Assembly: GCF_022539505.1 (NCBI RefSeq)
Contig: NC_061508.1
Coordinates: 36,078,256 to 36,142,255 of the forward strand
Length of the DNA: 64,000 nucleotides
Direction of reading: 5' to 3'
Source of the DNA: Lolium rigidum
Lineage: Eukaryota; Streptophyta; Magnoliopsida; Poales; Poaceae
In this document: positions 1 through 11,444 of the stretch, piece by piece
Layout: each line of letters opens with the position of its first letter
Position numbering within the stretch: the first letter of the stretch is position 1
Translations under genes and position numbers: made by a program
Notes under the pieces: generated by a model
What the model was told of the DNA's origin: nothing
Databases searched by the model: none
The model's input: the letters and a program-made list of their open reading frames with translations, nothing else

Positions 1-1265
1 AAATAACACTATGAAACTGTGCTGATATAGAGCAATACTAAATGGTCCACACATTCGACAACATGTCTAGCCAAAACTTCCACAGGTTCTCAGAATACAT
101 GAACAGTTTCAAGTTGCCAACATAAAATAGATTCGCCATAAATGACATTTTCAGCCCATGACAATAGCAATAAGTAAGCATTACTGGCCCTAGCTCAACA
201 AAACCTGCAATTGAACAAATGAAGACAAAAGGCAGAATTAGTAAAGCAAAACAAAAGGGTGTAAATATCAGATACAAGAAATAAAAGATTATGTTCACAA
301 AACTTAAAAGCATCAAGATGAATCTTATTTAGAAAAATATACAACAAGAAATGGTATAGTATCATATAGCAGTGCCAAACTGTCAGCTAACAAAAATAAA
401 GAATACTCCAAGAAAAGTGTCCCAGACATGATAATTTCAATTTATTCTGAGTCAAGTGCCATGAAAGTATAGCACTGGATAAACTTTAAATGGTACAGTT
501 TTTGCTAATTTGTTGATCTAATATGGTCACAGGCTTTCTTAAAACAACATGCCAAGGCAGCAAAGACATGTTATTGCCTACAAAAGCTGTAAGCTTTTGG
601 AAATAGAGAAAGGTGTGTCCCAGAACTGATGATGGCAAAGCACTCTAGAAAGATGCAACACAGCACATGCTATATAAATCTTTTAATGGGTATTTCTATT
701 GATTATATGTGCAAGTTTTGATAGTAGTATTAGAGTTTGTAACCAATTTGCAGTAAGAAGTAAAAACTTCTCAGTGTCATAAAGCAGCAACATTAAGTGT
801 CACAAAACAAGGATAATATTACTATTAAAATTTCACAAAATGAAATTGTCACTTAAAACAATGGGAAATAACATAACAGGCATGTGTATCCAACGATGGT
901 CACAGATCAATTGACCATAGAACAATATAGAGTTACAAATCCCACTGTCAGGATTAACTAACATGAGCCCATTAGTGGGTAAGAATTAAAAGCTCACAAA
1001 ATAGACATGTACTACAAGTAGGAGCACATGACAACGATAAACCAGACTAGATATGGTCATATCCCGAACCATATATCGACACCACACCATATTCATCTTA
1101 TGCAATATCCTAGTCTACACATTCAGCTTTATTATTCCTATGGTTCAGACAACAGTTGAGCATAGGCTAAAAAGGATTTACAGTAATCATGTAATGGCAT
1201 ATCACAATGAACATGACTCCACATTGAACAAGGAAACAAAAGTCAAAATCGTGCTGATGCTAACC
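1..1265. other. AT-rich 3' flank of RPL35A, no gene seen
   Basis: This AT-rich stretch lies downstream of the minus-strand RPL35A gene. The short open frames in it (for example 38-316 on the minus strand) have no recognisable domain and look like chance. It should contain the 3' UTR and polyadenylation region of RPL35A; T-rich motifs such as TTTATT near 1130 could be AATAAA-type signals read on the minus strand. I see no further exon, RNA gene or clear transposon. Confidence 0.5.
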
Positions 1266-1788
1266 TTAGATACTGCTCGGGTACATGAACACCCTGACCT
1301 TGCGTCCCTGCACACAAAGCAAAGCAACAATAACCTCAGCACAAAGCACATCGCAACAAGGTTGCATCAGCAGTAGGAGAAGCGCCGCTGGGCTAGTCAG
1401 GGTCACTCACCATGGACTCGGCGGGGAGGTTGGACTTGAACTGGGCGCGGACGACGCCGGAGTTTCCGTGCGGGCGGATGACCTTGCCCCAGAGGCAGCG
1501 GTAGTGGGTGCCGTTGCTCTTGGTCTTGGCCTTGTAGACGTAGGCGAGGCGCTTCCCGGCGTACCACGCCACGTCCTCCTTGGTGTTGACCCCCTCGATC
1601 TGCACCAGCGACGTGTTCTCGTACTGGTTCGACTTGGACCTGCAACACCGCCGCCGTTAGCGCGCCGCTCCATCATGAAATGGCCAGATCCGTGGGGGGA
1701 GAAGGGGCCGCTCTGCTCACCTCTTGAATCCGAGGATGGTGCCCCGGACGTAGAGCCTGACGCGCTGGCCGGTGCGTCCCTTCACCAT
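1266..1788 (-). CDS. RPL35A: 60S ribosomal protein L35a (eL33)
   Basis: Structural protein of the large cytosolic ribosomal subunit. Three coding exons on the minus strand, 1788-1721, 1639-1411 and 1307-1266, sum to 339 nt and give a 112-residue protein, the usual plant length. Introns have GTGAG donors and CAG acceptors. The N-terminus [20 protein letters not shown], the central block [14 protein letters not shown] and [10 protein letters not shown], and the C-terminus [13 protein letters not shown] are family hallmarks; the last of these is encoded by a 42-nt third exon that is easily missed. The start is the only Met that begins the conserved N-terminus. A TATA-like motif lies about 100 bp upstream, and the gene is divergent from the GON4-like gene. 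It looks intact and functional. The identification rests on the conserved full-length sequence. Confidence 0.96.
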
Positions 1789-1884
1789 GGCTGCTTCTTC
1801 CTTGCGCCGCCGGAGACGAGAGCTCGGAGGTTTGGGGAGGCTTCGTGGGGATGACGATGCGACGGCGGCGGCAGCGGGGGCGGC

Positions 1885-1892
1885 TTATATGT
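1885..1892 (-). promoter_or_regulatory. Probable TATA box of RPL35A
   Basis: Read on the minus strand this is ACATATAA, about 97 bp upstream of the RPL35A start codon. It leaves room for a short 5' UTR with a transcription start near 1855. The motif and position fit; no transcript data are available. Confidence 0.5.
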
Positions 1893-1983
1893 AGGGAGCG
1901 CCTGGTTTCTGGACGGTCAGGATCGCCGAGGCGCTCGAGATGGACGGCCTCGATCTGTCTCCGCGCGGTGGGTTGGAGCGAGC

Positions 1984-2053
1984 TAGGGTTTTGCGTCATG
2001 GGCCGTAGTTGGGCTGGCTTGTTTCATGGGCCACGTGGACCTCACTAGGCCCA
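1984..2053. promoter_or_regulatory. Shared ribosomal-protein-type promoter: telo-box, site II elements and G-box
   Basis: Within 70 bp lie a telo-box (TAGGGTTT, 1984-1991; AAACCCTA on the minus strand), site II elements TGGGCC at 1999-2004, TGGGCT at 2010-2015, TGGGCC at 2027-2032 and GGCCCA at 2048-2053, and a G-box CACGTG at 2032-2037 that overlaps the third site II. Telo-box plus site II pairs, the latter bound by TCP factors, are known to drive ribosomal-protein and growth genes in plants. The block lies between divergent RPL35A and the GON4-like gene and probably serves both; that sharing is inferred. Confidence 0.75.
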
Positions 2054-2698
2054 TTTGGCAGCTTTCTCGTCGGGCCGTGACCCGGCTCGGGTCGTTTCGC
2101 CACGGAAACAGTGTTGTTCCCCGTCGGCGTGGTCAGGCTGCTCCGCTTCCGCCGCCGAGCTGCCGAGGCCGCTCTTCCCTAGAGCTCGCCACCGGCGCCG
2201 AGCTCTCCTTAGAGCAGAGCTCGTCGAGAACCTAGTCCACCGCTCTTCTCGCCCCTGGGTGGAGGTCACCGGGTCTAGTTTGTAAGCCCTAATTTTACCT
2301 CCTCCCTCTGACTGTTTTTATCAATTTCTCCGCGATTTTCCAAGACGCGGTCGGTTAGTCACGAATTTGGTGATACCTTGCGAAATTCTTTCCCCCTCAC
2401 AGGAAAGTGTGTGAATTCGCGTGTTTTGCTACTAGGGCTCGAATGTGCTCGGTAACTGGTCAATTTTGTTCCTAGTTTATCGTTCTTATGATTCGATTGC
2501 GCTGCTTACTGTCTTGCGTGTTAGTGAATGCATCAGTTATATGTATTAGTCTCAAGTTTCATTGATGTGTCTCCTGTCTTTATTTCTCGCAGGCACATTT
2601 TATGATTGTTTAATTCATCTCCCTGACTTCACCTAATGAATGACAGAGTGTAGCAGCAAATCCTACTGTTTGTCTAAGCTACCCTTGTTTCATATATA
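2054..2698 (+). other. 5' UTR and leader-intron region of the GON4-like gene
   Basis: The 645 bp between the shared promoter and the GON4-like ATG start GC-rich and become T-rich. A donor-like GTAAGC lies at about 2281 and acceptor-like TTCTCGCAG ends at about 2591, so a 5' UTR intron is likely, a common plant arrangement. Short ORFs in the GC-rich part show no domain. Exact exon limits need transcript data. Confidence 0.45.
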
Positions 2699-5600
2699 AT
2701 GGAAGTCGATGACGATGTGGAGGACGATTTCGACCCTTTACTTCTGCTCAGAACACCATCTGAGACCTCGTCAAGCCTAACCTCAGAGGATGAATGCGAG
2801 AAAACTAGCTCTGGAAATCAACCAAGCACTCTCCGCGGTAGTCCTGGTAATAAAAACACAGGTGATTCTGCGCTTCCTCACAAAAGATTCCCAGCTAAAG
2901 GTGCGTGTGGAGAAAATGTTCCAGAGAGCCCTTCTACACAGCTGTGTCATGAGAATGGAGAAGTTCTTGTTAATGGATTGGGAAAGGAGTCCTTACAGAC
3001 AGAAATGTCCCTCTCTTTATCAGTACCGAGTTCTCATCCTCTATTGGTTGAAGCTAGCGAGGAAGGTGCAATCTCTAGGTGGACACGGGCAGGACACTCT
3101 CTGGCAAACTACGCATTCGAGGAATTAGATACCTTTCTCCAGCAATCTGACGATGAGGGTAACCTGCAGAATATAGATGAGGAAGAGGAATATCGCAAGT
3201 TTCTTGCAGCTGTCTTATCTGGTGGAGGTGATGACACACAGGCCTGCCAGGGGAATGAAACCCAGGATGAAGATGTGAATGATGCAGACTTTGAGCTCAG
3301 AATTGAGGGGACCCTCGAAAGCAATGGTCATGGAAATGTTGAGAGCTATGAAAACATAAATGGTGGGAATGAAAAAGATGCCCATAGGCCTCGGACTAGG
3401 AAGAATAGACCCAAGTTGTCTAGGGCAACTAAATCTAATGTACGGCCGATTCTGCCAAATAGCTCATCTGCGCTCTTGGCTCCTCAAAATGATTCCCCCA
3501 ACATCAATGCCCCTTCCTCATCGTCATCAGTAAATGGCGCTGCTGTAGTGGAGGGATTTACTGATGAGCAACTTGGCCATTTGCATATGATGATATATGA
3601 ACATGTTCAGCTCATGATCCAAACCTTCTCTCTATCTGTTCTTGACCCATCTAAACAGCGTGTGGCTGTTGATATTAAAAAAATGATAGTTGAGTTGGTT
3701 GGCCACCGTGATCAAGCATTGGCTAGGACAAACACTATCCATCGACAATTCTGTTTCGAAAGGCAGCATCTCCAGTCAGCAATTGATGCTTCTTGTGAGA
3801 GCTCACAATGCCAATGGAATCCAGTAATTAGGAATCCTGTTATGTCCATCCTTGATGTCTCACCACTTCATTTGGCCCTCAGTTATTTAAGTGATGTTGC
3901 AGCCTGTAAGTCTGCAAAAATGGATATGCTCAATTTTTAATTTACTTTTCTTCATTTTTTTACAATCGCTTAAGCATCTTTCTTTTTTGCTTAATTCACA
4001 GCTGTTGTGAAGCACAGAAAAAGCCTTGTGGATGGCACCGCAGACAAGACCCACTCTAGGAAAGAACCTCTTTTTGCTTCACCGGTTCTTAGCACCGGCA
4101 AAGATGCTAACAATGTTTCTCAGGACAAATCAAATAATGTATCCACAGCATCACCAGCTTTACCTGGGCAGTTACATCCCAAGAAAACATTAGCTGCTAC
4201 CCTTGTTGAGAGTAGTAAAAAGGAGACGATTGCTCTTGTTCCATTTGACATTGCAAGATTGGCACAGAGATTTTATCCGCTTTTCAATTTTTTCCTATTT
4301 CCTCGTAAGCCACCTCCTGCAGCTATGGTCCAGAGAGTGAACTTCACTGATGCAGAGGACGGGTATGATTTACATCTTTGCCGGCGTTTTAAATTCACGC
4401 ATTAGAGTTTTCTTTCCTGTTAATTTGAATCTATCCCTGATTTTCAATCACAGTCCATTGCCATGCTATCGTAAAAATGTAAGATTCAACGGAAGCTGAG
4501 TGAAAAAGTTTGTGTTCGCAGTCTGCTGAAGTTGTACTGTTCTCATTCCTGTGGTACTGGCATTGTTTATGCAGTTCGTGTCTGGCTTTACTAAGCTGCC
4601 CATTCATCTTCATATTTTTTTTTCTTAAGGTCTCCTTTTGGGTGGTTAATCATATTAAGTTTGCTATGCTTTTGTTCCACTTTCTTAACATGATGTCATA
4701 TATATTGTTCCTTTTCAACTGCATGATTAAATAACATTTGAATACACATGTGCTATCATTTTTTTTTCATGGTTATGGCAATCTTTGTCTCTGTTCTGCC
4801 TGCAGATTATTAGCTCTAGGGATTCTGGAACTTAATAGTGACTGGGATGCGATACAAAAGCGTTTTCTTCCTTGCAAATCAACGCGTCAGGTTATATGGT
4901 TATGTCGTTTATTTGTTGAAAACTTTACTTCAAGCCTATATTTTCTTTATGTTCTAAAAGTCCATACTTTTCTACGATTTTAGTAGATGTACCAACTTTG
5001 CGTTTTCTCATTTGTTTGGTACCCTCGGTGCTTGCATCTCCTTACAACCGACTTCATCTGACTATCTGAAAATATGAAGAAAATAGAATTCACTTTAAGA
5101 ATCTGTATTGCAAACAATTCATTGCATTGACATGCGAACTTTCACATTGCTGGCGCTACTGGTGGCCTATTGTGTTATCTACTCTCAATAACTGATACAC
5201 CAGATTACGAGCTCTTAGATCCTCAATTTCAACAAAATCTACTGCCTGCAATTTGTTCTGCTTTTGCTTTTGTCTTGACCTCTAATCTCAGCTTAAAAGT
5301 TACAACCATAACTACAGGCCTTCTGAGCAAATTTCTATTTTGCCCAGTGCCACAGCCTAAGTTCAGTCTTTTGAGCAAGTTGTCTCTGTTGTATGTTTTA
5401 TGCGCATTCAATAACATAACTTTTGTATTGTAGATATATGTGAGACAAAAGAACCGCACCGCAACCAATGCTCCTGATAATCCAGTTAAGGTAAGTGTAA
5501 TCTTTCCGTTTACTGGTACATAAGATGCTTCATTAACTCGTGTAAGCCTGTAAGAAAAAAATGCTGAAGGTCTTAACTGATTAGCATAGTAAGGTGTGTC

Positions 5601-8251
5601 AGTTGATGCCATAATCTTGTTCCGAAACTGATCTATGAATCCTCTGCAGAGATTTAGTTTTTCTATAATGATATTTTGAGCAGTGAAGTTCCTGCAGAAG
5701 TACAAGTACTATTTTGAATTGCCAATGTTTGAACCTTTTATTTATTTAAACTTCACACCTTTTAGTAAGTACAAGCAGTATTTGTTTTGTATGCCAACAG
5801 TAAAGGAAGGCTAATAAAGTTTCCATGGGAAACTTTTAAAGCCTATTTCCGTAATATGGACCATACCACATTTGGTTGTTTTCATAATCAAAAACAAACT
5901 TGGGAAATGATTTCTTACCAGCTCTGTTTTTAAAAGGGCAGAGAATGATATCAAAATTTACAGTGCCTTTTATGACTGGAAGCTTGAAAGAGCACCCTCC
6001 TGCGTGTCGTAAAAGAGTAGGTCAGCATGCCTTGTACCAAAAACCAAATACTGCTTTGGTACTGCGATGAACAAATCTTCGTGTTGTACTGTCTGTGATG
6101 TTGATCTCCTTGACTATCATTTTTCCAAAAATCAACATACTACTGAGCATATTTTGTTTGAAACAATGCAGGAAGTGCGCCGTATGAAGAATTCTCCATT
6201 GAGTACTGAGGAAATACAGCGTGTCGAAGAGGTGTTCGTACTTGTATCTGCTGCCTATCTTTTGTTACCTCTTGGATTGCTATTTATTTACCTTTTCCCT
6301 ATTCTGTACGGCCTATGCAGGGGCTCAAGATATTCAAAAATGATTGGACATCTGTTTGGAAGTTTAATCTGCCATATAGAGATCCTGCACAGCTCCAACG
6401 TCAGTGGAGAGTTGCTACTGGAGTCCAGCGATCTTACAGTAAAAGTGACGCGTTAAAAGAAAAGAGGAGAGCATATGAAGCGAAGAGGAGAAAAAGAAAA
6501 GCTTCAATGCCTGATTCACGAGTAGATCGTGAGCAGGAGGTTAGTGTGTTTCTGAATTTGCAAGATACCCATAAGATATCTGAATGTATATGTCCATGTA
6601 CAGTTGTGTAATTGGGCACACTCTACAATGTTTTTTTGACAGGCTGATAATGATGCTTCTGAGGGTGTTGAAAGTGATGACGATCTGTATGCAAATGAAG
6701 CACTTTTAGCAGACACAGAGAATAGGAGCGTCAACATGATGCAGACGGGCACACGCCCCGATGACGAATGTGGTGCAGCACATGGCTGCTTTGACCAGCA
6801 TAGCAGAAATAGTTTGAGATGTGGTTTGAGTGCCTCATATATACCTTTTAGCTCTTGTGCTTCTGATGGCCCTTCAACTAAGAGGGTATTTGATGGCACC
6901 TTGGACGAACTCCAAGCTTCACAAATTGGTAAAGAGAAAGGTAGTCATGTGGTCAAGTTGGCCCCAGATTTGCCTGCGGTAAACCTTCCTCCTTCTGTCC
7001 GTATAATACCTCAGAAGGAATTTGATCAGAATGCAGCACACTTTAATGGCACCTCAGATAATGCAGAAAAGGATCTGTTTCCTGTGCCGCCTCCAACCTT
7101 TACAGAATGTGTTTATACACAGCTAAACCTTTTCGCCGATCGTAGTACTAGTGATAGATTAGAACAACATGGGACTTTAAATGGAAGTGTGATAGAAGAT
7201 GGTTATGAGCAAGATTTTCTGATGCATCCTTTGAATAAAAATCTTAGTCATTCAAGAAACTATGACCTTTTCCCTTTTGAGAACGTTCCGGTTGAGAAAA
7301 GTAATAAGCAGAAAGCTCCTGCAAATGCTAATACTGTCGACTTCCATCCTCTACTGCAAAGAACAGAAGCTGAGATGCATGGGGAAGTACCAGAAGAGGT
7401 CTGCCATCAGTTTGCTAATCAATCTGACTGTCACGTGAAATCCATTAGTAAATTAAGCACTCCGCTAGACGGGTCTATCAAGGGCAGAGCTAGTATTTCA
7501 AATCTAGACCCTGGAAATGCTTGTTCTCATCGTGGCATTGAAGAGCCCAGTGAAGAAGCAATGCAAGGCGTTGTAATGGAACAAGAAGAATTAAGTGATT
7601 CCGAGGAAGATAGCCAACATGTGGTTTTTGAATGTGAGGAAATTGATGATTCTGAAGAGGAGCAAGTTAAGGATGCAGAACCCTGTTTGACTGGAAATAA
7701 GGTAATGCTTGGTGTTTCATCTTGTAGCGTTAACATATATAACGTTCATGAATCTGTTGTAGCACTGTACTGTGATTTTTCACTCTTCTGGTATGCTATG
7801 ATTAAATGTCAAATATGTTTATTGCACTGGGCTGCTTTTTCAGCATGGTTTGTCTTGTACGATTGGTATTGTATTTCTTGGAGTGATACTCACATGCTGT
7901 GCTAATAAAATGATCAATTGATTACTGTTTTGTGATGAAAAATAAAGTATCTTTCCTGCATGATCTGAATGTGTTTGCACCTTCTCTGCATGTTGTTTTT
8001 TCCTCTTCAAGTTCGCTGATACCTATAGATATTTCATTGTGCAGGGAACTTCAGCATCAGTTGTTTGTTTGGACTTCCAAGAAAGTAATGATCAAGGGTT
8101 AGAACAGGTGGCTAAACAGGGTGCAAGTTTAACGCATAAATCACATGGGTCTTCTATTGCAAGGTCAGGCAGAGCAAAGTTGAAGCCGGAGAAGGCAATG
8201 CGCATGGGAACTAGAAGAAGCGAACGGTTAGCGTCGAACAAGCGAACCTAG
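2699..8251 (+). CDS. GON-4-like SANT/Myb-domain nuclear protein
   Basis: Eight coding exons (2699-3905, 4002-4362, 4806-4890, 5434-5490, 6172-6231, 6321-6539, 6643-7701, 8045-8251) join in frame to 1085 codons (1084 aa). The N-terminus is acidic. A conserved segment near residues 286-350 begins GFTDEQLGHLHMMIYEHVQL. A Myb/SANT-like region (about 524-625) contains NSDWDAIQKRFLP and then FKNDWTSVWKF and QLQRQWRVATG. A basic, nuclear-localisation-like run (KEKRRAYEAKRRKRK, about 636-650) follows, then a long low-complexity tail with an acidic patch and a basic C-terminus. Animal GON4L/YARP proteins are chromatin-linked transcription regulators; the plant role is little known. The donor of exon 5 (GTGTTC) is weak, so that junction is the least certain. 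Transcription is divergent from RPL35A. Confidence 0.85.
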
Positions 8252-9082
8252 CCAGGTCAAAACCACAAGAACTAGAGGTCAGCAGCAAGAGGCAGGTGTT
8301 GAACTCAAGCCAGTTATTCAACAATATCTAGAAAGACCCCTGCCCCGAGTTAAAGGTCTTTCCTTCCATTTCTTTGTAACCGGGTATCACCTTGATTCAT
8401 GCGGCAGATGATAATGGACGGATGGCTAACTGTAATTTGTAGTTACCTGCACTGCTGAGCTGATTGCTTCCAATTGATGCAGCGTGTGCTGGAGACAGAC
8501 CATCTGTCAACCATACATCAGCACAAATCCCTCGTAAGATGATCGCTTGAACATGGAAAGAAGAACCAGAGGCTAGACTTGTCCATGTCGAACTGAGTAG
8601 AAAAACTGAAATGTTGAGGATGGACTACTGTATTTTGGGATGTGTCGCTAACAAGATCAACTAGCTGTCTGGTGCATTCCTTTCCCTGTAGGAAAGATCT
8701 AAGCAGCCTGGTTTGGCATGCCTCAGGATGGTGAGAGGTCCGTTTTAGATTGAAATGTGCACATGTAATTTGTAACATGAGCTAATGTTGGTGTATCATG
8801 GAAATCGATCAATGATGGCGGCTTTTCATCATATGTTTATTCTTCTAGCTGGCTTTTATCAAACGCTGCTTACGTGGAAGTTACTCAAATACCTATTGGC
8901 AAGTGCAGAATTTTCCAGTGAATGTTGCGGTGATTGAACTGTGTACAATGAAATTCATGTGAAACCACAAACAGGCTGCTGTTAGGACGGCAGTTTAAAT
9001 TTACAACCCTGCAAATTTACAAGACTTTCACATCAAAATAAGAATCTCCCTAAAAGGCTGTAGGTTCAGAATAAGAATCTCC
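8252..9082. other. Convergent intergenic region between the GON4-like and GT31 genes
   Basis: About 830 bp separate the stop codons of two convergent genes. It should hold both 3' UTRs. The only structure I see is the 31-bp duplication next to the GT31 stop codon, listed separately. Short ORFs here have no domain. Confidence 0.5.
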
Positions 9083-9100
9083 CTAAAAGGCTGTAGGTTC
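9037..9100. repeat. 31-bp tandem duplication over the GT31 stop codon
   Basis: The 31-bp unit AATAAGAATCTCCCTAAAAGG plus CTGTAGGTTC occurs at 9037-9067 and 9070-9100, a 33-bp period. The right copy carries the last codons and the TAG stop of the minus-strand GT31 gene; the left copy lies in its 3' UTR. The copies are identical, so the event is recent or conserved by conversion. Confidence 0.9.
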
Positions 9101-10184
9101 TTGAAGCTTGCTGGAGGGATCCAACTGGGTGGCGTTGAAGTGCTCCAATGTGTGTGCCCACCTGATGTCCTCCTTGAGCTGATGCACACCAATGGTGTCC
9201 TCCAAGAAATCCTTGGCCTGGGCACTCTTGTAGTCATACATCCTGGGGAAGATGTTCACCCTGTTCTTTGCCTTGTTGCCCATGTTTAGCCAGTTCCCCG
9301 TGGTCACATCTTCTACACCTGGTGGAAATACAGAACAAAAAATAACCATTATTAATGAGTTCAAAAGAAAAAGAAAACCATTACTTTTGCTACGTTCCGA
9401 AGATCACAAGCCGGAAAATTAGCGTGAAGCGCTGCGTACCTTTGGCCTCGCTTCTGACCATGTCGGAGGTGGCGATCCACTGGACGAGGTCCCAGGACAG
9501 AACGTAGCCCATGCCGAGCATGAACGGCGGCGACTTCCTGTTCATGAACGGCAGGCCCACGCCGTAGTACATGTCCCCCCTCGGCGCCCGCCGCAGCGTC
9601 TCCACCAGCTCGTCCAGCCGTAGGTACGTGTCGTCGTCCACCTTCATCACGTAGTCGTACGGCCGGACGTCCAAGTCCCCGCCACTGCCGCCGCCGCCGA
9701 GCATCATCGCCGGTAGGCCGGCGAAGTAGTCGTACGTCTTGCCCCCCTCCGCGCTCTCGGTGCAGTTGAAGAGCAGCACGTCGCCGTAGGCCTGGCTCTC
9801 GAGCGCCACGAACGCGCGCTGCTCGGCCGTCATCGGCCGCGCGCAGAGCGCGAACCGGACGTCCACCCGCGCGGCGCCGCGGAGCGCGGGCGTCTGCTGC
9901 AGCGCGTACGCCATGCGGATGAGGTGCCGCCGGGAGTGCTTCTTGGCCATCGTGTGCACGCCGACTAGGATGCTGAGCTCCGGCCGGCGGCGATCCTGCT
10001 CCTCGTCAGCGGCTTCCGATGCCGCCGGTGGTGCGATTCCACCGGTGAAGCAGCCGATGGCGTCCGCCGGGTTGCGCAGGTAGGCGGGGAAGGTGACGCA
10101 AAGGACAGTGAGTAGGAGGACGAGGGCCATGAGGAAATAGGTCGGCCGCCCGAGGTAGGACGAGGACGAGGCCGACGATGACAT
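9083..10184 (-). CDS. GT31 family (beta-1,3-galactosyltransferase-like) Golgi glycosyltransferase
   Basis: Two exons on the minus strand (10184-9440 and 9318-9083) join in frame to 327 codons (326 aa). The first donor is AAAG/GTACGC and the acceptor CACCAG. Features of a type II Golgi transferase are visible: a short cytosolic N-terminus, one membrane anchor at about residues 16-36, a Ser/Pro/Ala stem, then the Galactosyl_T fold with ILVGVHTMAKKHSRRHLIR near 72-90, the DxD-type metal and sugar-nucleotide site KVDDDTYLR near 181-189, and EDVTTGNWL near 251. The likely reaction is transfer of galactose or another hexose from a UDP-sugar to a glycan; acceptor and linkage cannot be told. A glycine run (about 163-169) before the DxD motif may be lineage-specific. 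The gene appears intact. Confidence 0.9.
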
Positions 10185-10251
10185 GGCTCTTGTTGTTGTT
10201 GTCGACCTCCTGCACTGCTGTGCGCAATGGTGCAGCTCATATATGCATACC

Positions 10252-10257
10252 TATATA
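10252..10257 (-). promoter_or_regulatory. Probable TATA box of the GT31 gene
   Basis: On the minus strand the sequence reads AGTATATAGG, 68 bp upstream of the start codon. A second TATA-like run (CATATATG) lies at about 10237-10245. The first is better spaced for a short leader. Confidence 0.5.
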
Positions 10258-10691
10258 CTGCTATGGTCAGAGGTGTGGACGAAAATTTACAAGGTACAAT
10301 TCTGCCAATATTGCTCGACTTATGGACTGCATTTGCTACGGAAATTCTACCTACAGTTGCAACTTTGCCTTTAGTTTTTTTCTCCATTGCTAAGTGCAAC
10401 CAACGCAAGGTTTTTTTCCTCGCTATCGAAAAGTACCGGTGGACACTTATGTTTCCGGTTACCGAAATATTGGTTATGCTGGTCAAAATACCATCTAGCA
10501 TCCTTCAAACGAATTAAAACTTCATCTAAAATTTATCAAATTTACCTGAATTTGAGAAAATTATAAACATACGGGTAAATACCGGCTGATATTTTCTTAC
10601 GACGGTGGGCGACGAGAAATACCGACTGAGAAATAAAACCCTACTCCCGCGTACGTAGGATAAAACTGACTGCTATCTTTCTCCTCTCATG

Positions 10692-10848
10692 CATAGGCGG
10701 ATCTACCATCCCTTTTGCCCAGGCAGTCGCCCAGGCTTCCGGCCGGCTGGCAAGCCTATTTTCCCTCCAATTTCATATCATTTTGATAAAAATTTAGCAC
10801 ACCAAGCTTGTTTGTCCAGGCTTCAAAATTTTCTTAGGTCCGCCTATG
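10692..10848. mobile_element. Short non-autonomous hAT element (MITE), 157 bp
   Basis: The ends are inverted: CATAGGCGGATCTA on the left matches CATAGGCGGACCTA read from the right. Both sides carry the 8-bp direct repeat CTCTCATG (10684-10691 and 10849-10856), the target duplication length of hAT transposons. The body has no coding capacity, so it must have been moved in trans by another hAT element. Confidence 0.85.
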
Positions 10849-11230
10849 CTCTCATGTTCCGTGGCTGCTCAGTGCTCACCGCTCAGCTCGGCGTTCGGAG
10901 TCCGCTGTTGCGCACGCTCCGTTGTCTTCCTCTGTTTCCCCACTTCATCTGTAAAACTCGTGCTCAGAAGAAGATATCGTGAACATGTGCGTACGTGCCA
11001 GGTTTTGGACCGCGTCGCGTTGACAATCGTTGGCTGGCGTCTGATTCTTCCATAATGACAGCCATGCATGCATGCTCTCCAACTCAACCAAATCATTCAA
11101 GAACCCCAAACTGGTTCATGTCAAACGAGGCTCACGCGATACTTAATTTTTTGTTTGAGAATATTTTGGAGTTTTGTTGACCTCGTGAGAGCCCTATGGA
11201 AACCACATGCAGCTGGAATTTTATATAGTA

Positions 11231-11444
11231 CTCTCTTCGTACCGGTTTACATGGCAAATACGTATTTCGAGAAAAACTTTGACTACTAATTTGGTCAACA
11301 AAATATAAAATATATATCATAAAAATTTACTGTTGAAAACTTCTTTTGAATATGAATTTAATGGTATAATTTTTGTGACGCATATCTTATATTTTGTTGT
11401 TTTCTCGAAATGCATGATTGCCATGTAAACCGGTATGGAGGTAG
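11231..11444. mobile_element. Stowaway (Tc1/mariner) MITE, 214 bp
   Basis: Terminal inverted repeats CTCTCTTCGTACCGGTTTAC (left) and CTACCTCCATACCGGTTTAC (right, reversed) lie between TA dinucleotides at 11229-11230 and 11445-11446. This end type and the TA target site identify Stowaway MITEs. The internal part is AT-rich and folds back over much of its length. No coding capacity. Confidence 0.85.

Noticed and set aside
38..316. Hydrophobic minus-strand ORF of 92 codons
   Set aside because: AT-rich DNA gives runs of Phe/Leu codons; no domain, no splice or promoter support.
1285..1854. 189-codon plus-strand ORF
   Set aside because: It is antisense to the RPL35A exons and intron; the minus strand has the conserved protein, so this frame is a GC-rich shadow.
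5229..5705. 158-codon minus-strand ORF
   Set aside because: It lies antisense within introns of the GON4-like gene and has no recognisable motif.
9965..10501. 178-codon minus-strand ORF overlapping the GT31 start
   Set aside because: Different frame from the GT31 protein and no domain; the GT31 frame has the membrane anchor and catalytic motifs.
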